Part shown: positions 8,989-17,085 of the stretch, piece after piece
How positions within the stretch are numbered: position 1 is the stretch's first letter
Layout: the number at the start of each line of letters is the position of its first letter
Origin: Chloroflexota bacterium
Lineage (GTDB): Bacteria; Chloroflexota; Anaerolineae; Anaerolineales; Villigracilaceae
Reading direction: 5' to 3'
Assembly: GCA_016213105.1 (NCBI GenBank)
Contig: JACRBN010000019.1
Span: forward strand, 248,001-312,000
DNA length: 64,000 nucleotides
Position numbers and translations under genes: made by a program
The notes under the pieces: model-generated
Told to the model about the DNA's origin: nothing
What the model saw: the letters and a program-made list of their open reading frames with translations, nothing else
Databases searched by the model: none

Positions 8989-9945
8989 ATGAAGAAGGAA
9001 CAATTGCTCGATTTGTATCACCAAATGGTTTTGATCCGCCGCGTGGAGGAACGCGGCGCCGAGTTGTATCAGGCCGGCAAGATTGGCGGCTTCATGCACC
9101 TTTATATCGGACAGGAAGCGGTTTCGACGGGGTTGATCGCGGCGCGCGAGACGCGTGACCGCGTCATTACGGCCTATCGCGACCACGGCGTGGCGTTGAA
9201 CTGCGGCATTTCCGCCAACGAAGTGATGGCGGAACTGCTCGGCAAGGCGACGGGCATGTCGAAGGGCAAGGGCGGGTCGATGCACATGGCGGACACCTCG
9301 AAAAACATGTGGGGCGGGCATGCCATCGTGGGCGGGCACCTGCCGATCGCCTCGGGCTTTGCGCTGGGCGACCAGTATGCGGGCAACGACAACGTCACGA
9401 TCTGCATGTTCGGCGACGGCGCGACCAATATCGGTTATTTCCATGAGGCGTTGAATCTCGCCAAAACCTGGGGCCTGCGTGTGCTGTGGGTGTGCGAGAA
9501 CAATCAGTATGGCATGGGCACGGCGGTTGAACGCGCCTCGGCTGTGACCGAGATCCGCCAGAAGGCCGAAGGTTATGGCATGAAGAATGGCCAGGCCAAC
9601 GGCATGGATGTGATGCAGGTCTACGAGGCTTCGAAGGCCGCCATCGACTATGTCCGCACGGAGGGCCAGCCGTACCTGCTCGAGATCGACACCTACCGTT
9701 TCCGTGGCCACTCGATGGGCGACCCCGAGCGCTACCGCAAGGCCGAGGAAGTCAAGCAGTGGCAGGAGAACGATCCCATCGGCATCTTCAACAAGTATTT
9801 GTTGGAGAAGAAGGTTGCTACCCGTAAGGTGCTGGATGAGATCGAAGTACGCGTGGAAGAGGAAGTGGCCAAGGCCATCGAGTTTGCCGAAGCCAGCCCC
9901 GAGCCGGCCTTGGAAGATTTGTTTACGGATATTTACGCGGATTAA
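8989..9945 (+). CDS. pdhA: Pyruvate dehydrogenase E1 component, alpha subunit
   Basis: 318 aa. The start at 8989 (MKKEQLLDLYHQMVLIRRVEE) is preceded by GGAG and matches the family N-terminus; the upstream extension is not conserved-looking. The thiamine diphosphate site is visible as GDGATNIGYFHEALN followed by ENNQYGMGT, and the regulatory loop as YRFRGHSMGDPERYR. It decarboxylates pyruvate with E1 beta and transfers the acetyl group to the E2 lipoyl arm. An acetoin or branched-chain substrate remains possible. It is first of three genes; no E3 gene is in this window. Confidence 0.88.
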   Translation: MKKEQLLDLYHQMVLIRRVEERGAELYQAGKIGGFMHLYIGQEAVSTGLIAARETRDRVITAYRDHGVALNCGISANEVMAELLGKATGMSKGKGGSMHMADTSKNMWGGHAIVGGHLPIASGFALGDQYAGNDNVTICMFGDGATNIGYFHEALNLAKTWGLRVLWVCENNQYGMGTAVERASAVTEIRQKAEGYGMKNGQANGMDVMQVYEASKAAIDYVRTEGQPYLLEIDTYRFRGHSMGDPERYRKAEEVKQWQENDPIGIFNKYLLEKKVATRKVLDEIEVRVEEEVAKAIEFAEASPEPALEDLFTDIYAD

Positions 9946-9951
9946 TTTCAT

Positions 9952-10037
9952 GTCATTGCGAGGGCGTTAGCCCGAAGCAATCTCCGTCTTAAATGAGGAG
10001 ATTGCTTCGTCGGGAAGAACGCCCTCCTCGCAATGAC
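9952..10037. repeat. Palindromic dispersed repeat (CATTGCGAG family), full copy
   Basis: GTCATTGCGAGG at the left and CCTCGCAATGAC at the right form imperfect terminal inverted repeats around a second inverted pair, AAGCAATCTCC and GGAGATTGCTT. The 86-bp element fills the gap between E1 alpha and E1 beta. A second full copy is at 62861-62947 and a half copy at 33970-34009. No ORF is carried. It would fold into a long hairpin in the operon transcript. Confidence 0.85.
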
Positions 10038-10050
10038 GTACGAGGAACAT

Positions 10051-11025
10051 ATGGCAAAAATTACAATGCGCGAGGCCATCTCGCAGGCTCTTATGGAAGA
10101 ATTGGATCGTGATCCCGCCGTCTTCATTCTCGGCGAGGAGGTGGGTGTCTGGGGTGGTACCTACGCTGTCACCAAAGGTTTTTATGACAAGTACGGCGCG
10201 GCGCGCGTCAAGGACACGCCCATCGCCGAAAATGCCATCATCGGCGCGGCCATCGGCGCGGCCATGGTGGGACAGCGTCCCATTGCGGAACTGATGACGA
10301 TCAACTTCGCCTTCTCGGCCATGGACTACATCGTCAACCAGGCCGCCAAGCTGCGCTACATGTTCGGCGGACAGTTCATGCTGCCGCTGGTCATCCGCGC
10401 GGTGGGCGGCGGCGGACGCCAGCTCGGCGCAACGCACTCGCAAACCCCCGACGCCATCTTCGCGCATTTCCCCGGCCTGAAAGTCGTCAGCCCGGGCACG
10501 CCCGAGGATGCCAAGGGTCTGCTCAAGTCGGCGATCCGCTCGAACGACCCGATCCTGTTCATCGAACATGCGACGATGTATCAAGTCCGCGGCGAAGTGC
10601 CCGAGGGCGAATATCTCATCCCGATTGGCAAATCCAAGGTGCAGCGTCCTGGCAAAGACCTGACCATCGTCACGTACTGCAAGGGCCTGGAGCTTTCGAT
10701 GAAGGCCGCGGATGAACTGGCGAAGGAAGGCGTCGAGGCCGAGATCGTCGACCTGCGCACCCTGCGCCCCCTCGACATGGAACCCGTGCTTGAGTCGTTC
10801 AAGAAGACCAACCGTGCCATCGTGGTCGAGGAAGGTTGGAAATCCTACGGGGTCGGCTCTGAGATCGTCAGCCGCATCTACGAGGAGGCCTTCGACTACG
10901 TCGACGCGCCCATCCTGCGCGTGGCGCAAAAGGAAGTCCCGCTTCCCTACAACCGCACCCTCGAACAGGCCGCGCTCCCACAGGTGGCCGACATCGTCGC
11001 GGCGGCAAAGGAGGTCTTGAAATAA
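10051..11025 (+). CDS. pdhB: Pyruvate dehydrogenase E1 component, beta subunit
   Basis: 324 aa. The start at 10051 (MAKITMREAISQALMEEL) is set by GAGGAA 5 bp upstream. ILGEEVGVWGGTYAVTKGF, DTPIAENAIIGAAIGAAMVG and LVIRAVGGGGRQLGATHSQ are typical E1 beta motifs. It completes the thiamine enzyme with the alpha subunit. The palindromic repeat immediately upstream means that its ribosome site sits just beyond a strong hairpin. Its stop overlaps the E2 start (TAATG). Confidence 0.9.
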   Translation: MAKITMREAISQALMEELDRDPAVFILGEEVGVWGGTYAVTKGFYDKYGAARVKDTPIAENAIIGAAIGAAMVGQRPIAELMTINFAFSAMDYIVNQAAKLRYMFGGQFMLPLVIRAVGGGGRQLGATHSQTPDAIFAHFPGLKVVSPGTPEDAKGLLKSAIRSNDPILFIEHATMYQVRGEVPEGEYLIPIGKSKVQRPGKDLTIVTYCKGLELSMKAADELAKEGVEAEIVDLRTLRPLDMEPVLESFKKTNRAIVVEEGWKSYGVGSEIVSRIYEEAFDYVDAPILRVAQKEVPLPYNRTLEQAALPQVADIVAAAKEVLK

Positions 11026-12293
11026 TGGCTGAAACTATCAATATGCCCAAACTCGGTTTTGATATGGCCGAGGGCCTGCTCGTCCGCTGGGTCAAGCAGG
11101 TGGGTGAGAATATCAACAAAGGCGACGTGCTGGCCGAGATCGAAACCGACAAGGCCACCGTCGAAGTCGAATCCTCGGCGAGCGGTGTTGTGCTGCAATT
11201 GATCGTCGACCAGGACACGATGGTCCAGGTCAACGCGCCGATTGCGGTGGTGGGGGAGGCGGGGGAGAAGGTGGCAGTGGCTTCGCCGTCAAAGGTCGAA
11301 GGTCAAAAGTCGGACGTTGAACGTTTAACGTTGGATGAAAAGCCCGTGCCCCAGTCCGCCCCGACGGTTGCTCCCGTTGCCCAGGCATCCGCTCCGCTGG
11401 AAACGGGTCCCGTTAAAGCCAGCCCGCTTGCGAAGAAGATTGCCCGCGACCAAAAAGTGGATCTGTCCAAGGTTCAAGGCACTGGTCCCGGCGGACGCAT
11501 TGTCCGCAAAGATATTGAGTTGGCGCTTGCTTCTGGTCAAAAGTCAAAGGTCGAAAGTCAACCTGCAAAGCAAGTTGCGCCCAATTACCAATTACCAACT
11601 ACCAATCACGAAGACCAAGTTGTTCAAACTACCAAGTTACGCCAGGCCATCGGCCGCCGTTTGGTTGAATCGAAAACCACCATCCCGCATTTCTACGTCA
11701 CGCACGAATTCAAAATGGAAGCGCTGCTGGAGATGCGCAGGCAGATCAACGCCTACCTGCCCGAGAATGAAAAAGTCTCGGTCAATGACTTTATCCTCAA
11801 GGGTGTGGCGCTCTCGCTGCGACAATTCCCCAACCTGAACGCGACCCTGCGTGGCACCGAGATTGTCCAGTTCGGCCACGTCAACGTCGGTGTGGCGGTG
11901 ACCGTCCCTGGCGGCTTGATGACCGTGGTCGTCAAGGACACCGACCAGAAGACGCTGCGCCAGATCTCTGGCGAAGTCAAGTCTATGGCTGCGCGCGCCC
12001 GCGATGGCAAGGTCAAGCCCGAGGACGTGGACGGCTCGACCTTCTCCACCTCCAATCTCGGTATGTACGACGTCGAGGATTTCATCGCCATCATCAACCC
12101 GCCCGAGGCGGCGATTTTGGCGATCGGTTCCGCGCGGGAAGTCCCCGTGGTGGACGGCGGGCAGGTCAAGGCAGGCTGGCGCATGAAAGCCACCATCTCC
12201 GTCGACCATCGCGTCAGCGATGGGGCCGAGGCGGCCCAATTCATGCAGGCGCTGGCGGGGTTCCTCGAAAATCCTGTCAGAATGTTGGTGTAA
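11025..12293 (+). CDS. pdhC: Dihydrolipoamide acyltransferase (E2) with repeat-derived linkers
   Basis: 422 aa. Domain order: lipoyl domain 1-80 with modified Lys43 (EIETDKATVEV), linker, peripheral-subunit-binding domain about 133-168 (SPLAKKIARDQKVDLSKVQG), linker, catalytic domain about 195-422 with active-site DHRVSDG near the C-terminus. It forms the core of the pyruvate dehydrogenase complex. Both linkers contain DNA matching intergenic repeats (11288-11334 and about 11536-11640), which are read in frame. Domains on either side look intact, so the enzyme should be functional. Confidence 0.9.
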   Translation: MAETINMPKLGFDMAEGLLVRWVKQVGENINKGDVLAEIETDKATVEVESSASGVVLQLIVDQDTMVQVNAPIAVVGEAGEKVAVASPSKVEGQKSDVERLTLDEKPVPQSAPTVAPVAQASAPLETGPVKASPLAKKIARDQKVDLSKVQGTGPGGRIVRKDIELALASGQKSKVESQPAKQVAPNYQLPTTNHEDQVVQTTKLRQAIGRRLVESKTTIPHFYVTHEFKMEALLEMRRQINAYLPENEKVSVNDFILKGVALSLRQFPNLNATLRGTEIVQFGHVNVGVAVTVPGGLMTVVVKDTDQKTLRQISGEVKSMAARARDGKVKPEDVDGSTFSTSNLGMYDVEDFIAIINPPEAAILAIGSAREVPVVDGGQVKAGWRMKATISVDHRVSDGAEAAQFMQALAGFLENPVRMLV

Positions 12294-12299
12294 AAAACA

Positions 12300-12330
12300 A
12301 ACTTCCGAAGTCGCACAGACTTCGGAAGTT
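12300..12330. terminator. Terminator hairpin after the pyruvate dehydrogenase operon
   Basis: A perfect 13-bp stem (AACTTCCGAAGTC / GACTTCGGAAGTT) with a GCACA loop is followed by TTCTTTT. It separates convergent genes. The same core palindrome recurs at 38898-38928, where it interrupts a reverse-transcriptase gene, so it behaves as a repeat as well. Confidence 0.8.
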
Positions 12331-12364
12331 TTCTTTTGTAAGCACTTGCAAGCGATAGGGGAAG

Positions 12365-12943
12365 CTATCTGCAATTAGCCGATACGGATAATTCCACCGC
12401 TTCCGATTTGCCCGCCGCATTGATGGCCTGGATCGTATAAAGAGCCATTTGGGTGGGACGCTTGTAGGGGGTCGTAAAGGTGAGGACATCCTTATACGTC
12501 GTGGTATCCGCATCCAGGGTCGCCAGGAGTTTTCCGTCCTTGAGCAGCTCGAAGGCGGTCTCGTTGCCCGATCGATCCTCCCAGGTCAGGTTGGCTACGA
12601 ATACGAATTTGTACACGGTGTAGGAATTGGCGACAACCTTCGTGCAACTGGCGCTTCCCACAAGGTTCGCGGGCGCGTTGGGCAGGGACAGCGCCGCCGT
12701 GGCGGTCGGGGGTTCCACCAAAGGCGGGGCGGAGGTCTCGGTCGCAACGGGTTGCTGCGCCGCCACCGTCAGCGCCACGAATGTGGCCATCTGATCCTGG
12801 GCCTGCTGGGTTGCCGCGCTCATGTCAGGGGCGGTGGTGGGCGGAACCGATATGGCCGTAGGGGCGGCAGGGGAGCCTGTTACCGTGCAAGCCAGGATAA
12901 CGAAAATTACCAGTGTCAAACCAAGCGCGCGATTTCTGTTCAT
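12365..12943 (-). CDS. Secreted lipoprotein with a fibronectin-III-like domain
   Basis: 192 aa. A signal peptide with lipobox ILAC (Cys19) is followed by a Pro/Thr/Ala-rich low-complexity linker of about 70 residues. A C-terminal beta-sandwich candidate (about 95-190) follows, with ANLTWEDRSGNETAFELLKDG and YTIQAINAAGKSEAVELSV, a pattern of fibronectin type III domains. It is likely surface-exposed and anchored to the cell envelope. Proteins of this build are common in Anaerolineae, but its role is unknown. Confidence 0.7.
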   Translation of the reverse strand: MNRNRALGLTLVIFVILACTVTGSPAAPTAISVPPTTAPDMSAATQQAQDQMATFVALTVAAQQPVATETSAPPLVEPPTATAALSLPNAPANLVGSASCTKVVANSYTVYKFVFVANLTWEDRSGNETAFELLKDGKLLATLDADTTTYKDVLTFTTPYKRPTQMALYTIQAINAAGKSEAVELSVSANCR

Positions 12944-13184
12944 ATATTCCTTCCTTTCTTGATAAAGGGGTATCGGATTTATTATACAATAAACTGGTAG
13001 TGTAATAACAGAGACGGTGTGTTAGCTGTTAGCCCATCGGTCACAGGTTAAGGTTATTGGGGCCCAAGTCAAGGGCAAATTGTGGCAATTTCAATACCTT
13101 CGTCAAAATTTATCAGACCTAATTTCGTGGGGCGGATTGGCAATCCGCCTGCCGTATCTGGCGCTCGCAGCCGAAGGTCAAAAA

Positions 13185-13226
13185 CTGGCGAAGTTCCCTG
13201 AAAATCCCGTGTAAATGCTGGTGTAA
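13185..13226 (+). pseudogene. Remnant of the C-terminal end of a second E2 gene
   Basis: Reading CTG GCG AAG TTC CCT GAA AAT CCC GTG TAA ATG CTG GTG TAA gives LAKFPENPV*MLV*. The intact E2 gene ends LAGFLENPVRMLV*, encoded by very similar DNA. An in-frame stop replaces the Arg codon. Like the real gene it is followed at once by a CTTCGG-type terminator. This looks like a diverged duplicate of the operon's 3' end, about 0.9 kb downstream of the original. Confidence 0.55.
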
Positions 13227-13230
13227 AAGA

Positions 13231-13262
13231 AAACGTCCGGAGTCGAAAGGCTTCGGACGTTT
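13231..13262 (-). terminator. Terminator of the phosphotransferase gene
   Basis: AAACGTCCGGAG pairs with CTTCGGACGTTT (12-bp stem with one G-T pair). Read on the minus strand it ends in TTTTCTTTT, 27 bp after the stop of the phosphotransferase gene. Confidence 0.75.
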
Positions 13263-13289
13263 GTCATCTTGGAATTCAAGAACCAGCGA

Positions 13290-14264
13290 TCAGTTGGCCT
13301 TCAGCCATTCCATGGTCGCGCCGAGATACTGTCGGGAGAAATTGAAGACACCATCGGTATCGTAGTTGCGGTAGAAACATTCCGTGTGCATCACCAAGGC
13401 CAGGTGCAGCGCATACAGGTGATTGCGTTGTTCCTCGGCGGCGGTGAAGGATGTCTTGCCGTAGCCGCGCATGCTGGCTGTGACGCTGTCGCTGAACTGC
13501 CTGAATTGAGCCTCCATCAGCGGCTCGGCCCAGAACGCGCGCTCGAAGTCGATGATGCCGGTGATCCTGCCGTCGCGGACAAAGAAATTGGGATTCCACG
13601 CATCCCAGTGGACCAGGCAGGACGTGGTAATCTCTTCCAGAGCGGGGGCGTGTTTCTGGATGGCGGCGCGAATTTCGTTGTAGCCGAAGTCGAAGACCAC
13701 GTTCTTGCGGGCAGCGTCTTCCAGCACGGATTCCACGATCTTGATGTAGGCTTCCTTCCAGGTCTGCGCGCGCAGGTCGGGGTTGCCGTCGTAGCCGAAG
13801 TAGGTACCTGAAAAACCGTTGATCTCACGGATGATCCCGCCGATGTGAAACTCGACCGCCTCCTGCGTTTCGGCGGGCAGGCCCGCTTTGACGTGTTCCA
13901 GGTTGTCGCCGTGGATCTTTTCCATGAAGAAATAGTCCGCATCGCACAGGTCGTGGGCGTCGTCGAAGAAGTAGATCTCGGGCACGGGGATAGCGAGATT
14001 TTGCCTGACCAGCCGCATGGATGCCACCTCGGTCGCCATGATGTTCTTTTCATAGATCATCACTTCCGCATCCAGCGGCGGCGCGATCTTGAGGATGACC
14101 TCGCGCCCGTCGGCCAGCCTGACTTCATAGGCCGCGTTGAACCAGCCCTGCTTCAGTTCGGTAACCGCATCTTCACCGTTTGCCAGGCCCAGACCGTTAA
14201 AGGCGCGGGCGGCCATGCTTTCGATCTGTGCGCGGGTCTTTTTGTTTTTGGTTTTGCTTTCCAT
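13290..14264 (-). CDS. Aminoglycoside-phosphotransferase-fold kinase (APH family)
   Basis: 324 aa. The kinase fold is recognised by LVHWDAWNPNFFV, the Brenner-type HxDxxxxN catalytic loop, and by IIDFERAFWAEP, the metal-binding DFE-like motif. VILKIAPP supplies the ATP-anchoring Lys. Such proteins phosphorylate small hydroxylated molecules (choline, homoserine, sugars, aminoglycosides) in the cytoplasm. An antibiotic-resistance role is not supported by context; the neighbour is a beta-glucosidase gene on the same strand. An alternative start lies at residue 18. Confidence 0.8.
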   Translation of the reverse strand: MESKTKNKKTRAQIESMAARAFNGLGLANGEDAVTELKQGWFNAAYEVRLADGREVILKIAPPLDAEVMIYEKNIMATEVASMRLVRQNLAIPVPEIYFFDDAHDLCDADYFFMEKIHGDNLEHVKAGLPAETQEAVEFHIGGIIREINGFSGTYFGYDGNPDLRAQTWKEAYIKIVESVLEDAARKNVVFDFGYNEIRAAIQKHAPALEEITTSCLVHWDAWNPNFFVRDGRITGIIDFERAFWAEPLMEAQFRQFSDSVTASMRGYGKTSFTAAEEQRNHLYALHLALVMHTECFYRNYDTDGVFNFSRQYLGATMEWLKAN

Positions 14265-14347
14265 GTTTGACTCGTTTTGCGAAGTGTGAAGTTGGCCTGC
14301 TGAACCTTCGGAAAAGTTCAGCAGGCCGTATGGGATGATACGAAGTC

Positions 14348-16585
14348 TTACCCGACCACCTCGAACTCAGCCTGGAGCGTGGCCAGCGAGTCGGCGCCGA
14401 CCCACAGATCGAAGGCGGCGGCGTCCTGAGTCCACTGGCTGGCGTTCGTGCTCCAGTAGCCGAGTTCAGCGGGACCCAATTCGAAGGTTACGGTTTTGGT
14501 CTCGCCTGGCTGGAGGGTGAGGCGCTCGAAGCCTTTCAGTTCGCGCATCGGGCGCGTATCGGCGCCCCAGCGCTGGTGGATGTAAAGCTGGGCCACCTCG
14601 TCGCCGGGGACCTTGCCCGTGTTGGTCACATCCACGCTGACAGTCATGCTGCCGCCCAGCTTGACCTGCGGCATGGACACCTTCAGGTTGGAGAACTCGA
14701 AGGTCGTGTAGCTCAGGCCGTGGCCGAAGGGATAGAGCGGCGTGGGCAGGCCGTCCCAGTAGCGCGGGTTGTACATGGGGCTACCCTCGGGCGAGTGGGT
14801 CGTGTTGCGCGCGTAATACAGCGGCGCATGACTGCCCTTGCGCGGGAAGCCCACCGGCAGTTTGCCGCCCGGGACCGCATCGCCGAACAGGATGTCGGCC
14901 ACGGCGTTGCCGCCCTCGCTGCCGGGCTCCCAGGCTTCGAGGATGGCGGGGATGTGCCCGGCGGCCCAATTGACGCTCAGCGGGCGGCCGTTCAGCAGCA
15001 CCAGCACGACCGGCTTGCCCAGCGCCGCGACGGCCTGGAGCAGTTCCTCCTGGCGGCCGGGCAGGTCGAGCGAGGCGCGCGAGGCGGCTTCGCCGGACAT
15101 CAGGTCGGTTTCGCCCAGCACCATGATGACCTGGTCGGCGGCGCGGGCGGTCTCGACGGCGGCCTGGAAGGCGGCGTCTGCTTCTTCCGGGGTCTCGGGT
15201 GGTTTCGGGGAATATCCGGCCATCATGCTTTCGAACCAGGAGGGGATGTCGCGGCGGATCTCGGGGCCGGGGGCATAGGTCACTTCGGCGTTCGGCAGTT
15301 TGGCGCGGACGCCCGCCAGTACGGTCACGGCGGCGGGTTGGTGGCCGAAGACCATCCACGAGCCTTCAGTGGCGGACTTGTTGTCTGCCAGCGGGCCGAT
15401 CACGGCCACTTTCTGGATGTCCTTCTGGAGCGGCAGCAATCCGCCCTCGTTCTTGAGCAGCACCATCGAGCGCTGCGCCGCCCAGCGCGAAACTTCGCGG
15501 TGATCGGGGCGGGCGAGCACCTGCTCCAGCAGGCCTTCGTCCGCGTAGGGACGCTCGAACAGCCCCATCCTGAGCTTGAGCGCCAGGATCGGGCGCACCA
15601 GTTCCTCGACCTCGGCCTCAGACAGGTCCCCTTTGGCGACCAGGTCGGCGGCGTTCTCGGTGTAGGTATAGCTGGACATGTCCATGTTGAGGCCGGCCTT
15701 GAGGCCGCGCAGGGCGGCGTCGCGGCGGTCTTTGGCATGGCCCTGGATGACCATGTTGCCGACCGCGAAGGCATCCGAGACCACGAAGCCTTCGAAGCCC
15801 CATTCCTCGCGCAAGACCTGGCGCATCAACCAGCGGTTGCCGCTGGCGGGGACATCGTTCAGATCCATGTAGGCGCTCATGAAGGTGGCCACGCCCGCAT
15901 CCACGGCGGCCTTGAAGGGCGGCAGGACGGTGTTGCGCAACTGGGTTTCGGACAGAAAGACAGGGTCGTAATCGCGGCCGGCGTCCGAGTAGCCGTAGCC
16001 GGCGAAGTGCTTGGCGCAGGCTAATACGCGCTCAGGGTCGGCCAGGTCATCGCCCTGGAATCCGCGCACCTGGGCGGCGGCCATCGCCGCGCCGAGGTAC
16101 GGGTCCTCGCCCGCGCCCTCCACGATGCGGCCCCAGCGGGCGTCGCGGCAGATGTCAATCATCGGGCCGAAGGTCCAGTGCAGACCCGCGGCGCGGGCTT
16201 CCCGGGCGGCCACCGTCTGGGATTTCTCGGGCACGGACGGGTCCCACGAGGCGGCCATCGCCAGCGGCACAGGGAAGATGGTGTGGTAGCCGTGGATCAC
16301 GTCCAAGGCGAAGAGCAGCGGGATGCCCGAGGGGCTTTCCTCGACGGCGATCTTTTGCAGCTCGTTGAATTTTTTCGTGTCATTCAGCCACAGCACCGAC
16401 CCCGCCCCGCCCGCGCGGATCTGGTCCTCAGCCCTTGGGCCTGGGGCAAACTCCGCCCCGCCGACCTGGTTGAGCTGCCCAACCTTTTCTGCAAGGCTCA
16501 TCTTTGCCAGCAGCGCATCCACGCGCTGGGCGACTTCCGCCTCGGAGATGGAAGTGGTTCTGCCAAATTTTCTTGCCTTGTTCAT
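14348..16585 (-). CDS. Glycoside hydrolase family 3 beta-glucosidase (BglX-like)
   Basis: 745 aa. The start at 16585 (MNKARKFGRTTSISEAE) has an AAGGAGA site; the longer frame upstream is not coding-like. Domains: GH3 N-terminal barrel with RDARWGRIVEGAGEDPYLG and the nucleophile Asp in FVVSDAFAVGNM, GH3 C-terminal sandwich, and a fibronectin-III-like tail (VAQLYIHQRWG). No signal peptide is present, so it should act in the cytoplasm on imported oligosaccharides, releasing glucose or a similar sugar. It probably forms a unit with the phosphotransferase gene downstream. Confidence 0.9.
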   Translation of the reverse strand: MNKARKFGRTTSISEAEVAQRVDALLAKMSLAEKVGQLNQVGGAEFAPGPRAEDQIRAGGAGSVLWLNDTKKFNELQKIAVEESPSGIPLLFALDVIHGYHTIFPVPLAMAASWDPSVPEKSQTVAAREARAAGLHWTFGPMIDICRDARWGRIVEGAGEDPYLGAAMAAAQVRGFQGDDLADPERVLACAKHFAGYGYSDAGRDYDPVFLSETQLRNTVLPPFKAAVDAGVATFMSAYMDLNDVPASGNRWLMRQVLREEWGFEGFVVSDAFAVGNMVIQGHAKDRRDAALRGLKAGLNMDMSSYTYTENAADLVAKGDLSEAEVEELVRPILALKLRMGLFERPYADEGLLEQVLARPDHREVSRWAAQRSMVLLKNEGGLLPLQKDIQKVAVIGPLADNKSATEGSWMVFGHQPAAVTVLAGVRAKLPNAEVTYAPGPEIRRDIPSWFESMMAGYSPKPPETPEEADAAFQAAVETARAADQVIMVLGETDLMSGEAASRASLDLPGRQEELLQAVAALGKPVVLVLLNGRPLSVNWAAGHIPAILEAWEPGSEGGNAVADILFGDAVPGGKLPVGFPRKGSHAPLYYARNTTHSPEGSPMYNPRYWDGLPTPLYPFGHGLSYTTFEFSNLKVSMPQVKLGGSMTVSVDVTNTGKVPGDEVAQLYIHQRWGADTRPMRELKGFERLTLQPGETKTVTFELGPAELGYWSTNASQWTQDAAAFDLWVGADSLATLQAEFEVVG

Positions 16586-17085
16586 GAGAATCTCCTTTTT
16601 GGATTTCGTCTTCGTGTTAATGAAAAATCGGAGCGCAGACATTCGCCTGCGTTTGCCGCTGGAATGTCCGCAGCCTGTGTCCCGCTTCCACCCGCGAGAG
16701 CAGGGCAGCCGCGCAGGAAACCCTATGTCAGGGGCGGCAGTTTTTATTTTGCAACGCTGTCCATGATACATTAAACCAGGTAGGTAAGTTAGTAATTTAA
16801 TGTCTCAAAATAGCTGACAGACGGCAGGCTTTTCTTGTGCTGATTAACGATTTGGGTGTATTTCAAATGAGTTGAAAGAAAGCCGTGTTGCGTGTTTCGT
16901 GTTCCGTTTGTAAGGCTCAACTGAACTGAAACACACTCATAAGAAATGCGCCTGCTGTTTTATAATCATTTAGGTTTTCGAAAAGTCCCCCGGTTCAAGG
17001 AGGTCCATCAGCCGATGACATCTCTAACAAGATTGGGTTCGATCCAACGTTCCTTCAGTATTTAATCAACTCATGGAGACCGATT
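16586..17085. other. 500-bp intergenic region between divergent genes
   Basis: No coding potential was found. The right half is A/T-rich and includes TATAAT at 16961-16966, a possible -10 for the membrane protein at 17086 with a poor -35 (CATAAG). A short CTGCGTTT...GCAGC-rich stretch near 16640-16740 looks like degraded repeat DNA. Confidence 0.4.

Larger units (their letters stand above)
12944..13289. other. 346-bp intergenic region with a short palindrome and an E2 tail remnant
   Basis: No intact gene was found. It holds a GGCGGATTG/CAATCCGCC palindrome near 13133, a degenerate copy of the 3' end of the E2 gene (13185-13226) and a terminator hairpin. Promoter elements for the lipoprotein gene are expected near 12960-13010 on the minus strand (A/T-rich TTATTATACAATAAAC), but no clear hexamer pair could be fixed. 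Confidence 0.6.

Noticed and set aside
13290-14264. Aminoglycoside resistance gene
   Set aside because: The kinase fold is shared with choline, homoserine and sugar kinases; context is carbohydrate metabolism and no resistance-specific residues can be claimed.
14576-16024. 482-residue plus-strand frame opposite the GH3 gene
   Set aside because: Low-complexity translation; GH3 catalytic motifs are on the minus strand.
16980-17060. tRNA gene suggested by GGTTCGATCC near 17031
   Set aside because: No acceptor stem, D-arm or anticodon arm can be drawn around it.
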